From Hyphomicrobiales bacterium (GTDB taxonomy: Bacteria > Pseudomonadota > Alphaproteobacteria > Rhizobiales > Rhizobiaceae), in the NCBI GenBank assembly GCA_900471525.1, contig UCEZ01000022.1, positions 3,716-67,715 on the forward strand: a DNA stretch of 64,000 nucleotides, in the 5' to 3' direction. The number at the start of each line of letters is the position of its first letter. Positions within the stretch are counted from its first letter, which is position 1. The notes below the pieces were generated by a model. The model saw nothing but the letters and a program-made list of their open reading frames with translations, had not been told where the DNA came from and searched no databases. Positions 45,327 through 53,835 of this stretch are shown here, one piece after another. The translations under genes and the position numbers were made by a program.

Positions 45327-46190
45327 ATGGATATTTTCTCAACGCTCCAGGAAGAAAAGGGCAAGCTCTCGCAGGCCGAAAGCCGGATCGCCGAGATACT
45401 GCTGACCGATTTCGAATTCGCGGTGAATGCCTCGATTATCGAACTCGCAGGCAAGGCCGACGTTTCACCGCCAACCGTGACACGCTTTTGCCGGCGTCTC
45501 GGCTGTGACAGCTTTTCCGACTTCAAGGTGCAATTGGCGCGCACCGCCTATGTCGGTATGCGCTATTTGAAGCCGGAGCCGAAAAGCCGGGAACCCGCCG
45601 ATGTGGCGCAGGATATCGTTTCCAAGGCGCAGAATGCTCTCTTCATGCTGCATCGCAGCCTCGACCTCGCAGCGATCGAGCAGGCGACCGAAAAGCTGGC
45701 CGGGGCCGACATGATCTATGCCTTCGGCTCCGGCGGCAATTCCTCGATGATCGCCAGCGAATTGCAGAACCGCCTCTTCCGCCTCGGGCTGCGCATCACC
45801 GCGAGTTCCGATCACAGCATGCAGCTGATGATGGCGGCAGCCGCCAGGCCCGGCGACGTTGTCATTGGATCCTCGTTTTCCGGCCGCAACGCCGAGTTGG
45901 TCCGATCCTTCATGCTTGCGCGCGACCACAAGGTCACCACCATCGCGCTGACGCAGAGCAGCAGCCCGGTTGCCCGTGCCGCCGATATCACCGTGCCCGT
46001 CGATCTGCCCGAAGGCAGCAACATCTATCGCCCGACCTCGACCCGTATCGCCTATCTCGCGCTCGTCGATATCCTCGCCAGCCTCGTCGCTTATCACATC
46101 CAGCCACAGGCGACGGTGACGCTTCGGCGCATCAAGCAGCAGCTCGTTGCCCACCGCGACGGCGACGACCGGCAGCTTCTCGGGGATTGA
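45327..46190 (+). CDS. MurR/RpiR family transcriptional regulator
   Basis: Regulator of 287 residues. The N-terminal helix-turn-helix covers about 1-78 (KADVSPPTVTRFCRRLGCDSF) and the SIS sugar-isomerase-like domain about 130-260 (YAFGSGGNSSMIASELQNRL, VIGSSFSGRNAELV). Family members respond to phosphosugars such as N-acetylmuramic acid 6-phosphate. It is the most likely regulator of the whole 37-51 kb cluster, with candidate operators at 37024 and 44715. Confidence 0.93.
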   Translation: MDIFSTLQEEKGKLSQAESRIAEILLTDFEFAVNASIIELAGKADVSPPTVTRFCRRLGCDSFSDFKVQLARTAYVGMRYLKPEPKSREPADVAQDIVSKAQNALFMLHRSLDLAAIEQATEKLAGADMIYAFGSGGNSSMIASELQNRLFRLGLRITASSDHSMQLMMAAAARPGDVVIGSSFSGRNAELVRSFMLARDHKVTTIALTQSSSPVARAADITVPVDLPEGSNIYRPTSTRIAYLALVDILASLVAYHIQPQATVTLRRIKQQLVAHRDGDDRQLLGD

Positions 46191-46217
46191 CGAGGGCATG
46201 TTCAGAAAGGAACCAGC

Positions 46218-46994
46218 ATGACATCATCCGTCGCGATCGTAACGGGGGCCGCAGGCGAAATCGGCCGCGCCATTGCGCTTCGCCTGGCGCAGGACCACGA
46301 TATCGTACTGATGCCCGATCTTGACGGAACGGCCGCCGAAAGGGCGGCGTTGAACCTCGGAAGCCCCGAGCGGTTCGTCGCCTTTGCCTGTGATATCACG
46401 GATCAGATGCATGTTGCCGAGATGGCAAAGCGCGCGGCTTCGCTCGGCGTGGTTCATACGCTCGTCAACAACGCCGGCGCGGCGCGCGCTGTCAGCCTGC
46501 AGGATACGACGCCGGAGATCTGGCGCGCGGACAGCATCCTGAACCTAGAGGCCGCCTTCCTCTGTTTTCGTGCGGTGGAAGACGCGCTGAAGGACACCAA
46601 GGGGTCCGTGGTCAACATCGCCTCCGTCAACGGCACGAACGTCTTCGGTCATCCGGCCTACAGCGCCGCCAAGGCTGGCCTTCTGCATCTGACGAAGCTG
46701 ATCGCGGTGGAATACGGAAAATTCGGCATCCGCGCGAACGCAGTCTCTCCCGGGACGGTGCGCACGCAAGCCTGGGAGGACCGCGCGGCAGCCAATCCGA
46801 ATGTGTTTGAGGATGTCCGCCGTTGGTATCCGCTGCAGCGGATTGCCAATCCCGAAGACGTGGCCAATGCCGTCGGTTTTCTCGCCAGCCCGCTTGCCGC
46901 GGCCATCACTGGCGTCTGCCTGCCGGTCGACTGCGGCCTGACGGCAGGGCAGGCGGAACTCGCCCGAACCTTCTCCCAATCCGACCATTACTAA
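46218..46994 (+). CDS. Short-chain dehydrogenase/reductase
   Basis: SDR of 258 residues: cofactor motif TGAAGEIG (9-16), NNAG, catalytic Ser in NIASVNG, YxxxK in AYSAAKAGLLH, and PVDCG at the end. It follows the RpiR gene by 27 nt and precedes the hexosaminidase gene by 17 nt, so it is in the same operon. Probably oxidises or reduces a sugar or amino-sugar intermediate released by the neighbouring hydrolases; the substrate is unknown. Confidence 0.9.
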   Translation: MTSSVAIVTGAAGEIGRAIALRLAQDHDIVLMPDLDGTAAERAALNLGSPERFVAFACDITDQMHVAEMAKRAASLGVVHTLVNNAGAARAVSLQDTTPEIWRADSILNLEAAFLCFRAVEDALKDTKGSVVNIASVNGTNVFGHPAYSAAKAGLLHLTKLIAVEYGKFGIRANAVSPGTVRTQAWEDRAAANPNVFEDVRRWYPLQRIANPEDVANAVGFLASPLAAAITGVCLPVDCGLTAGQAELARTFSQSDHY

Positions 46995-47011
46995 GTATAA
47001 GAGGAACAGAC

Positions 47012-48931
47012 ATGCAATCGGCGCCCTATCGTCTGGAAAGCACGTGGCAACCTGATGGTGGCCCGCATGGCCGCTTCACCTTCAACCTGTTCAACCTTTC
47101 CGATGGTCCGATCGAGAATTTCACGATCGTCTATACGTCGTTGACGCGGGTCGTCGACAAAACGGCCTGCGAGAATGCGGTCTTTGTGAAGCGGGATGCC
47201 AACTACCACGAATTCGCCCCGCCTGCCGGTTTTGTGCTGGCGCGCGGTGTATGCTGGACCTTCACGGTCGGTGGCCTGCATCGCAAGGCGGTGCATTGCA
47301 CTGACGGTGCGAAATCCGCCTATCTGACGCTGGTCGATGGCCGCCATGTGCCGGTTTCAGTCTCCGATCTTCTGCTTGAGGGCCGGGTCAGCGGCCCGCC
47401 GCCCGTTCTGCTGCCGGAAGGCAAACTGGACCTGCCGTTTGCGCTGCAGCCATGGCCTCGGCAGATTGATGCGCAACCGGGCGACGGATTTCCGGTCTGC
47501 CTCTATCCCGCCCCGGGTGCCTCGATGGACGACCTCAAGGCAGTCGACGCGATCATCGCATTGTTCCGTCGTCTGTTCGAAGCCGACCACGCGCCGCTCA
47601 GCCTGGCGCCGAACAGCCAGGGCAGGGTCCTGCACATGAAGCAGGATGCGACGCTGGAGCCGGAAGCCTATGCGCTGTTCTTCTCGGCTGATGACGTCAG
47701 CCTCAGCTTTGGCGGTGCTGCTGGCCGGCAATACGGGCTGACGACGCTCGCTCAACTTTTGAACGGCGCGCGTCGGGAGCCTGAAAAATTCCGCTTCCCG
47801 ATCGAGGGCACGATCTCGGATGCGCCCCGCTACAGCTGGCGCGGCTGCCATCTCGATGTCTCCCGGCAATTCTATCCGGTCGCCGATCTGACGCGTCTGA
47901 TCGATATCCTCGCATGGCTCAAGCTGAATATCTTTCACTGGCACCTGACTGATGACGAGGCTTGGCGGCTGGAGATCAAGGCTTATCCCGAACTGACCAC
48001 GGTCGGTGTCCTGCGCAGCCCTGACGGTCCGCTCCTGCCGCAGCTCGGCAACGGCGCGGAACCTGTCGGCGGGTTCTACAGCCAGGACGATGTCCGCACC
48101 ATTGTCGAGCATGGCTTGGCGTTGAACGTCGAAATCGTTCCGGAGATCGATATTCCCGGTCACAACACGGCAACGCTCGTTGCATTACGCGAGCTGTCGG
48201 ATGGCCAGGAGGCGCCGGAAAGCTACCATTCCGTCCAGGGTTACGCCAACAACGCCCTCAATCCTGCCGTCCCGTTCACCTACGAATTCCTTGAAAAGGT
48301 TTTCGACGAACTCATCACGCTTTTCCCATCGCCCTATGTTCATATCGGCGGCGACGAAGTTGCCGACGGATCATGGCTTGTCTCGCCGCTTGCCCGCAAG
48401 CTGATGGAGAAGGAAGGCATATCCGGCACCTTCGGCCTGCAATCCTATTTCCTCAAGCAGATAAAAGCGATGCTGACGAAACGCGGCAAGAAGCTTGCGG
48501 GATGGAACGAAGTCGCCCATGGCGGCGGCGTCGATGCCAACGGCACATTGCTGATGGCCTGGCAGAGCCCTGAAGTCGGTATCGAGCTTGCCCGCGAAGG
48601 CTACGAGGTGGTGATGACGCCGGGCCAGGCCTACTATCTGGACATGGTGCAGGGAGAGGAATGGCAAGAACCCGGAGCGAGCTGGGCAGGCACTGTGCCG
48701 CCAGCCCATACCTATGGCTACGAGGCTGAAGGCGATTTCCCCGACGAGCTGAAAGATCGGCTGAAGGGCGTGCAGGCCTGCATCTGGTCCGAGCATTTCC
48801 TGTCTCGCGGCTATTTCAACCGTCTAGTTTTCCCACGCCTTCCGGCCATCGCCGAGGCGGCCTGGACGCCGAAGAGTGAAAAGAATTGGCAGCGCTTCTC
48901 GGCCATCGTCGGCCTCAGCCCGAAACTTTGA
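47012..48931 (+). CDS. Beta-N-acetylhexosaminidase, GH20
   Basis: Glycoside hydrolase of 639 residues. The catalytic Asp-Glu pair D448-E449 lies in HIGGDEV; the N-terminal domain (~1-240) is followed by the TIM barrel starting around YSWRGCHLDVSRQFYPVADL. It has no signal peptide, so it acts on imported oligosaccharides or conjugates. ATG 47012 follows AAGAGGAACA; the open frame extends upstream into the SDR gene but that part is not protein-like. It removes terminal GlcNAc or GalNAc, which points the cluster to an amino-sugar conjugate. Confidence 0.93.
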   Translation: MQSAPYRLESTWQPDGGPHGRFTFNLFNLSDGPIENFTIVYTSLTRVVDKTACENAVFVKRDANYHEFAPPAGFVLARGVCWTFTVGGLHRKAVHCTDGAKSAYLTLVDGRHVPVSVSDLLLEGRVSGPPPVLLPEGKLDLPFALQPWPRQIDAQPGDGFPVCLYPAPGASMDDLKAVDAIIALFRRLFEADHAPLSLAPNSQGRVLHMKQDATLEPEAYALFFSADDVSLSFGGAAGRQYGLTTLAQLLNGARREPEKFRFPIEGTISDAPRYSWRGCHLDVSRQFYPVADLTRLIDILAWLKLNIFHWHLTDDEAWRLEIKAYPELTTVGVLRSPDGPLLPQLGNGAEPVGGFYSQDDVRTIVEHGLALNVEIVPEIDIPGHNTATLVALRELSDGQEAPESYHSVQGYANNALNPAVPFTYEFLEKVFDELITLFPSPYVHIGGDEVADGSWLVSPLARKLMEKEGISGTFGLQSYFLKQIKAMLTKRGKKLAGWNEVAHGGGVDANGTLLMAWQSPEVGIELAREGYEVVMTPGQAYYLDMVQGEEWQEPGASWAGTVPPAHTYGYEAEGDFPDELKDRLKGVQACIWSEHFLSRGYFNRLVFPRLPAIAEAAWTPKSEKNWQRFSAIVGLSPKL

Positions 48932-48941
48932 GGATCAAACA

Positions 48942-50390
48942 GTGAGCAAAGCCATGCGCATCGCCGTTGGGGGCATTCACACCGAGTGCAGCACCTATTC
49001 GCCCGTCCTGATGGCGGTTGAAGATTTTCGCGTGCTTCGCGATGCCGATCTGCTTGGTGCGGACTATTTCAACTTTCTCGATGCCGATGGTATCGATCAT
49101 GTGCCTCTGCTGCATGCCCGTGCCGTGCCGGGCGGTCCGGTATCGCGAGAGACTTATGAAGTGTTCAAGGCGGAGTTTCTTGCCAAACTTCAGGCGGCTT
49201 TGCCGATCGACGGCCTCTATCTCGCCATGCACGGCGCTGTGAATGTCGAGGGCATGGACGATGCCGAGGGCGACTGGATCTCCGCCGCGCGCACCGTCGT
49301 CGGACCGGATTGCCCGATCGCCGCGAGCTACGACCTGCACGGCAATGTCAGCCAAAGGATCATCGATCAGCTCGATATCTTTGCAGCCTACCGGACGGCG
49401 CCGCATATCGATGTGCGCGAAACCATGGTGCGGGCCTGGTCGATGCTGGTCGAGACGTTGAGGACCGGCAACCGTCCGGGCGTTGCCTGGGCGAAGGTTC
49501 CCGTCTTGCTGCCCGGCGAATGCACATCGACAGAAGACGAGCCGGCGAAATCGATCTATCTCGGCCTTCCGGGCTTCGATGCGCAGCCGGGTATCCTCGA
49601 TGCCAATCTGATGATCGGTTATGTCTGGGCCGACGAGCCGCGTGCGACGGCTTGCGCCGTCGTCACCGGCTCGGACAAGGCCAGCGCGTCGAAGGTGGCC
49701 GAGGCGATCGCGCTGCAATACTGGAATGCGCGCGAAAACTTCGGCTTCGGACCGGTCACGGGCCCCTTGGAAGAGATGCTCGATATCGCCGGTGCGGCGA
49801 CAACATCGCCGGTTATTCTGGCGGATTCTGCCGACAATCCGACCGGCGGCGGCGTTGGCGACCGCGCCGATGTGCTGCGCGCGCTGATTGCCCGCAACTG
49901 GCAAGGCGCTCTTCTTGCCGGCATCACCGATCGTCCGGCCGTCGAAGCCTGCTTTGCCGCCGGGGAGGGCGCATCGGTTACGCTTTGCATCGGCGGTAGT
50001 CTCGATCCGGCAAGCATCGCTGTGGATGTGACGGCAACTGTCCTGCGCCTCGATGATCCCGGCGGCTTGGCCGACCGTCAGGCCCTCATTCGTGCTGGCG
50101 GCATAGAGATCGTGCTCGCGGCACGCCGCCGTCCCTATCACAATATCGAAGACTTCCGGCGGCTGGGCCTCGACCCAAAGACCGTCCGGCTGCTGGTGGT
50201 GAAGTCGGGCTACCTGTCGCCGGAGCTGGCACCGATCGCCAATCCGAACCTGATGGTCCTGACAGACGGCGTCGTCAATCAGGACATCGCCAATCTCGCA
50301 AGCGACCGCAGGGTTAGACCGGTCTTTCCTTTCGACCGTGATTTCGACTACACGCCGCAAGCGAAGCTGTCGGCCCGCTGGCAGGGCTGA
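48942..50390 (+). CDS. M81 family metallohydrolase (MlrC-like), copy 2
   Basis: Protein of 482 residues, clearly related to the copy at 42708 by the N-terminus MRIAVGGIHTECSTYSP and motifs LYLAMHGAVN and ASYDLHGNVS, and by ADSADNPTGGGVGD in the C-terminal domain. GTG 48942 is chosen because GAGGA ends eight bases before it; ATG 48954 would leave the ribosome-binding site too far. It is 10 nt after the hexosaminidase stop codon, so co-translated. The two copies share only core motifs, suggesting different substrates or a heteromer. Confidence 0.85.
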   Translation: MSKAMRIAVGGIHTECSTYSPVLMAVEDFRVLRDADLLGADYFNFLDADGIDHVPLLHARAVPGGPVSRETYEVFKAEFLAKLQAALPIDGLYLAMHGAVNVEGMDDAEGDWISAARTVVGPDCPIAASYDLHGNVSQRIIDQLDIFAAYRTAPHIDVRETMVRAWSMLVETLRTGNRPGVAWAKVPVLLPGECTSTEDEPAKSIYLGLPGFDAQPGILDANLMIGYVWADEPRATACAVVTGSDKASASKVAEAIALQYWNARENFGFGPVTGPLEEMLDIAGAATTSPVILADSADNPTGGGVGDRADVLRALIARNWQGALLAGITDRPAVEACFAAGEGASVTLCIGGSLDPASIAVDVTATVLRLDDPGGLADRQALIRAGGIEIVLAARRRPYHNIEDFRRLGLDPKTVRLLVVKSGYLSPELAPIANPNLMVLTDGVVNQDIANLASDRRVRPVFPFDRDFDYTPQAKLSARWQG

Positions 50391-50475
50391 CGCCGTTTCA
50401 GCGAACCAAGCCTAATTCTTGCAATACCGTCCATCTTTCGTGGGCAGTCTCCCGTTTTCCCGTTCGGTGCCTCTT

Positions 50476-51687
50476 ATGACCTCGACGCTGTTGATCGCCT
50501 TCCGCCACCCCGTGGTCCGGCTGAGCATGATCGCGATTTTTCTGTTCGGCTTCACGGGTGCTGCAACATCGCCCTATCAATCGGTGATCGGCATCACCGA
50601 GCTGGGCCTGAGCGATGGGTTCTACTCCATCCTGATTTTCGCAGCGGCGGCCGTCAACGTGATCGTCAGTCTCTGGGTTGGCGTTCTCGCCGACCGCATC
50701 GGCAACTACCGCATACTTCTGATGATCGTCATGACGTTCGGGATTTTCGGATATGGCCTGGTCTACGCCGTGCCGGTTCCGGCCAGCTTTGTCTTCTGCA
50801 CACTGATCATGCTGCCGGTCTATAACTCGATGACATCACTGCTGTTCGCCAATGTCCGCGCCATTGCCAATACAGAGGGCGGGCGGGATGCGGCGGCGAT
50901 CAATTCCGGCGTGCGTGCCGCAATTTCGGTTGCCTGGGTGTTGGTGCCAGGTCTTGTGGCTTTGGTGCTGGTCGGGCGCGGCAGCATGCTGCCAGCCTAT
51001 CTCCTTGCTTGCCTCGGTTGCATTGTCAATCTGGCACTGGTCTTCTTCAAGTTGCCGGCTGCTGAAGGTCCGCCACCGACAAAAAGCCATCGTCATTCCT
51101 ACCTTGCGTCCTTCGCCGAAGTGCTCTCGCCGCGCGTCTTCGTCCGCCTGATGGCGATCTCCCTGATCACCTCGACGCTGCATGTCAACGCGGCGGTCCA
51201 GCCGCTGATCATAACGGGTGCAGTGGGCGGCACAGTCACCGATATCGGCGTCGTCGTCGGGATCGTTGCGTTTCTCGAGGTTGTGTTCATCTTCGTCTGG
51301 GCCCGCATCCTGCTTCACATGCCTGCGGTGACAGCGCTCGCAATCGGCGCGGGGCTTTATGCGGTGTATCTCACTCTGCTGGGTCTCTCCTCGGCCCCCT
51401 GGCATGTCTATGCCCTGACGCTTCTCAGCGCCTTTGCCGCCGCCGCTCTCATCAGTATCCCGATCACTTACATCCAGGATCTCATCGCCGACCGTCCGGG
51501 CCTTGGCAGTTCGCTCATCTCGGTGAACCTGTTCCTGAGCGGCGGGCTGAGCGCCATCCTGTTCGCGCTTGGAACCCGCATTAGCGATTATTCGGGTACG
51601 TCGCTGCTCGGCGCAGTCGCTGGCCTTTGCGGGTTTGTTCTGTTGCTCTATCTCGACGGCGGGAGCGCCAGGCGCGAACACGGTTAG
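50476..51687 (+). CDS. MFS transporter, sugar-efflux (SET) type
   Basis: Membrane transporter of 403 residues with about 12 hydrophobic segments. The MFS loop between TM2 and TM3 reads GVLADRIGNYR. The overall pattern (two six-helix halves, central loop around residue 200) resembles SetA-type sugar exporters. It follows the M81 gene by 85 nt. A TTG at 50419 would extend it, but the added residues are not membrane-like and ATG 50476 precedes the first helix. Role probably release of a by-product or uptake; unknown. Confidence 0.8.
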   Translation: MTSTLLIAFRHPVVRLSMIAIFLFGFTGAATSPYQSVIGITELGLSDGFYSILIFAAAAVNVIVSLWVGVLADRIGNYRILLMIVMTFGIFGYGLVYAVPVPASFVFCTLIMLPVYNSMTSLLFANVRAIANTEGGRDAAAINSGVRAAISVAWVLVPGLVALVLVGRGSMLPAYLLACLGCIVNLALVFFKLPAAEGPPPTKSHRHSYLASFAEVLSPRVFVRLMAISLITSTLHVNAAVQPLIITGAVGGTVTDIGVVVGIVAFLEVVFIFVWARILLHMPAVTALAIGAGLYAVYLTLLGLSSAPWHVYALTLLSAFAAAALISIPITYIQDLIADRPGLGSSLISVNLFLSGGLSAILFALGTRISDYSGTSLLGAVAGLCGFVLLLYLDGGSARREHG

Positions 51688-51752
51688 GAGCTGGAGTCCG
51701 ATCTGTCGCTGATCCTGTCCACTTGGATGTCAAACCGCAAGACCCTCACCCT

Positions 51753-52301
51753 TCAAAATGTCGGCGGTGTGCAGGCGCTGATGATCTCGCATACGACCGG
51801 TCCGACGCAGCGGAAACGGTGAGGGCGACGGCTTTCGAAATAATAGGCATCGCCCGGTCCGAGAATGCGGCGTTCGTCATCGACGGTAACCTCAAGACGG
51901 CCGGACAGAACGATCCCGCCTTCTTCGCCATCATGCACCAGAGGCACCTTTCCGGTATCGCCGCCGGGTTGGTAGCACTCCTTGAGAATCTGGAGGCTGC
52001 GCCCGAACAGGTTTTCGCCGATCTGCCGGTAGGAGATCGGCCCCTTGCCGATTTCGACCAGCTCGTCCGCCCGATAAAAGGCCTTCTTCGGGCGGTCCGG
52101 TTCAAACGCGAAAAATTCGGCAAGCCCGATCGGGATGCCGTCAAGAATGCGCTTCAGCGCGCCGACGGATGGATTTGAGGAATTGGACTCGATCAGGGAA
52201 ATCGTAGAGTTGGTCACCCCCGCGCGTTTGGCCAGTTCCCGTTGCGACAGATTGTTGAGCAGGCGCAAATGACGCAATCTGTTTCCGATATCGACCGACA
52301 T
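51753..52301 (-). CDS. XRE-cupin transcriptional regulator (PuuR-like)
   Basis: Regulator of 182 residues with an XRE helix-turn-helix (about 8-60, LSQRELAKRAGVTNSTISLIE) and a cupin sensor domain (about 100-180, VLSGRLEVTVDDERRILGPGDAYYFES). Proteins of this architecture, such as PuuR, respond to polyamines or gamma-aminobutyrate-type compounds. It is divergent from an omega-aminotransferase gene, with a 26-bp symmetrical site between them just before its start codon. Confidence 0.9.
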   Translation of the reverse strand: MSVDIGNRLRHLRLLNNLSQRELAKRAGVTNSTISLIESNSSNPSVGALKRILDGIPIGLAEFFAFEPDRPKKAFYRADELVEIGKGPISYRQIGENLFGRSLQILKECYQPGGDTGKVPLVHDGEEGGIVLSGRLEVTVDDERRILGPGDAYYFESRRPHRFRCVGPVVCEIISACTPPTF

Positions 52302-52312
52302 GGGGTTTCCCT

Positions 52313-52338
52313 GTTTCGCATGTTCGAAATATCGAAAC
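52313..52338. promoter_or_regulatory. 26-bp symmetrical operator of the XRE-cupin regulator
   Basis: GTTTCG-N4-TTCGAA-N4-CGAAAC: outer arms and a central palindrome share one dyad axis at 52325.5. It begins 12 nt upstream of the regulator start codon and 107 nt upstream of the aminotransferase gene, suiting autoregulation and control of the divergent gene. Confidence 0.75.
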
Positions 52339-52444
52339 TATTACAACTCGTACCAAGCCTTTTCAATGCTTTATCGTTCAACAGAAAAGGACTTGTTTAG
52401 CCATATGAAATCATGGCGTCATCGCGACTTCACAGGAGGTCGCC

Positions 52445-53782
52445 ATGAACCAGCACAGCAAACCAAACACCCCGGTACTCGACAGTTACTGGATGCCGTT
52501 TACCGCCAACCGGCAATTCAAGGCGGCCCCGCGCCTGCTCGCCTCGGCCGAAGGCATGCACTATACCAGCGTCGATGGGCGCAAGATTCTCGATGGGACG
52601 GCGGGCCTCTGGTGTGTCAATGCAGGTCACGGCCGCCGTCAGATCGCCTCAGCGGTCGAACGCCAACTCCTTAACCTCGACTTCGCGCCTTCCTTCCAGA
52701 TGGGGCATCCGATCGCCTTCGATTTCGCCGAGCGGCTGGCGGAGATCGCGCCGGGTGGAGCGGACGGCAAGCTTGACCGTGTCTTCTTCACCGGCTCCGG
52801 CTCGGAATCCGTCGATACTGCCCTGAAGATCGCGGTCGCCTATCAGCGGTCGATCGGGCAGGGCACGCGCACACGGCTGATCGGCCGGGAGCGCGGCTAT
52901 CACGGCGTCGGTTTTGGGGGCATCTCCGTTGGCGGCCTGGTGAACAACCGCCGGGTCTTTCCGCAGCTTCCCGGCACGGACCATCTGCGCCACACCCATG
53001 ACCTTGCGAAAAACGCCTTCGTCAAAGGTCAACCCGAGCACGGCGCCGAGCTGGCCGACGATCTCGAAAGACTGGTCGCCTTGCATGGCGCCGAAACCAT
53101 CGCCGCCTGCATCGTCGAACCCGTTGCCGGCTCGACCGGTGTCCTCATCCCACCGAAGGGCTATCTCGAGCGGCTGCGCAAGATCTGCACCGCCCACGGC
53201 ATCCTTCTAATTTTCGACGAAGTGATCACCGGCTTCGGGCGCCTCGGCGCATCGTTCGCCACGGATTATTTCGGCGTGACGCCTGATCTCGTCACCACGG
53301 CGAAGGGCTTGACCAATGGCGCGATCCCGATGGGTGCGGTGTTTGCCAGCCGCAAGGTACATGACGCGTTGATGCACGGACCGGAGGGGCAGATCGAACT
53401 TTTCCACGGCTATACCTATTCCGGTCATCCGGCAGCCTGTGCTGCCGGCATCGCGACGCTGGATATCTACCGCGACGAAGACCTATTGACGCGGGCGGCG
53501 GACCTGCAGGACGACTGGCACGAGGCGATGCATTCGCTGAAGGGGTTGCCTCATGTTGCAGACATCCGCACGATCGGCCTGATCGCCGGCATCGAACTTG
53601 CTTCCCGCGAGGGCGCTCCCGGCGCGCGCGCCTACGATGTCTTCGTCGATTGCTTCGAGCGCGGCCTGCTCATTCGTGTGACCGGCGACATCATCGCCTT
53701 CTCGCCGCCGCTGATCGCAGAGAAATCCCATATCGAGGATATCGTCTCGATCCTCGGCGATGCACTGAAGCGGGCAAAGTAG
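52445..53782 (+). CDS. Omega-amino acid--pyruvate aminotransferase (beta-alanine type)
   Basis: Class III PLP-dependent aminotransferase of 445 residues. The N-terminus LDSYWMPFTANRQFK is the signature of beta-alanine/omega-amino acid:pyruvate transaminases. PLP-binding features are FTGSGSESVDTALKIA, the Asp in LIFDEVITGFGR and the lysine in TTAKGLTNGAIP. It transfers amino groups from beta-alanine, GABA-like or polyamine-derived amines to pyruvate. GGAGG precedes the ATG. Probably controlled by the divergent XRE-cupin regulator. Confidence 0.9.
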   Translation: MNQHSKPNTPVLDSYWMPFTANRQFKAAPRLLASAEGMHYTSVDGRKILDGTAGLWCVNAGHGRRQIASAVERQLLNLDFAPSFQMGHPIAFDFAERLAEIAPGGADGKLDRVFFTGSGSESVDTALKIAVAYQRSIGQGTRTRLIGRERGYHGVGFGGISVGGLVNNRRVFPQLPGTDHLRHTHDLAKNAFVKGQPEHGAELADDLERLVALHGAETIAACIVEPVAGSTGVLIPPKGYLERLRKICTAHGILLIFDEVITGFGRLGASFATDYFGVTPDLVTTAKGLTNGAIPMGAVFASRKVHDALMHGPEGQIELFHGYTYSGHPAACAAGIATLDIYRDEDLLTRAADLQDDWHEAMHSLKGLPHVADIRTIGLIAGIELASREGAPGARAYDVFVDCFERGLLIRVTGDIIAFSPPLIAEKSHIEDIVSILGDALKRAK

Positions 53783-53794
53783 CCTGAAACGACT

Positions 53795-53824
53795 GAGGCG
53801 CTCTGGAACGATTCGGGGCGCCTC
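53795..53824. terminator. Possible terminator between convergent genes
   Basis: GAGGCGC (53795-53801) and GCGCCTC (53818-53824) can pair across a 16-nt loop between the convergent aminotransferase and fusion genes. No T-run follows, so the call is weak. Confidence 0.35.
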
Positions 53825-53835
53825 TGCTCAATGCT

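Noticed and set aside
46823..47011. Upstream extension of the GH20 frame into the SDR gene.
   Set aside because: The extension is antiphase to the SDR and unlike any hexosaminidase; ATG 47012 has a good ribosome-binding site.
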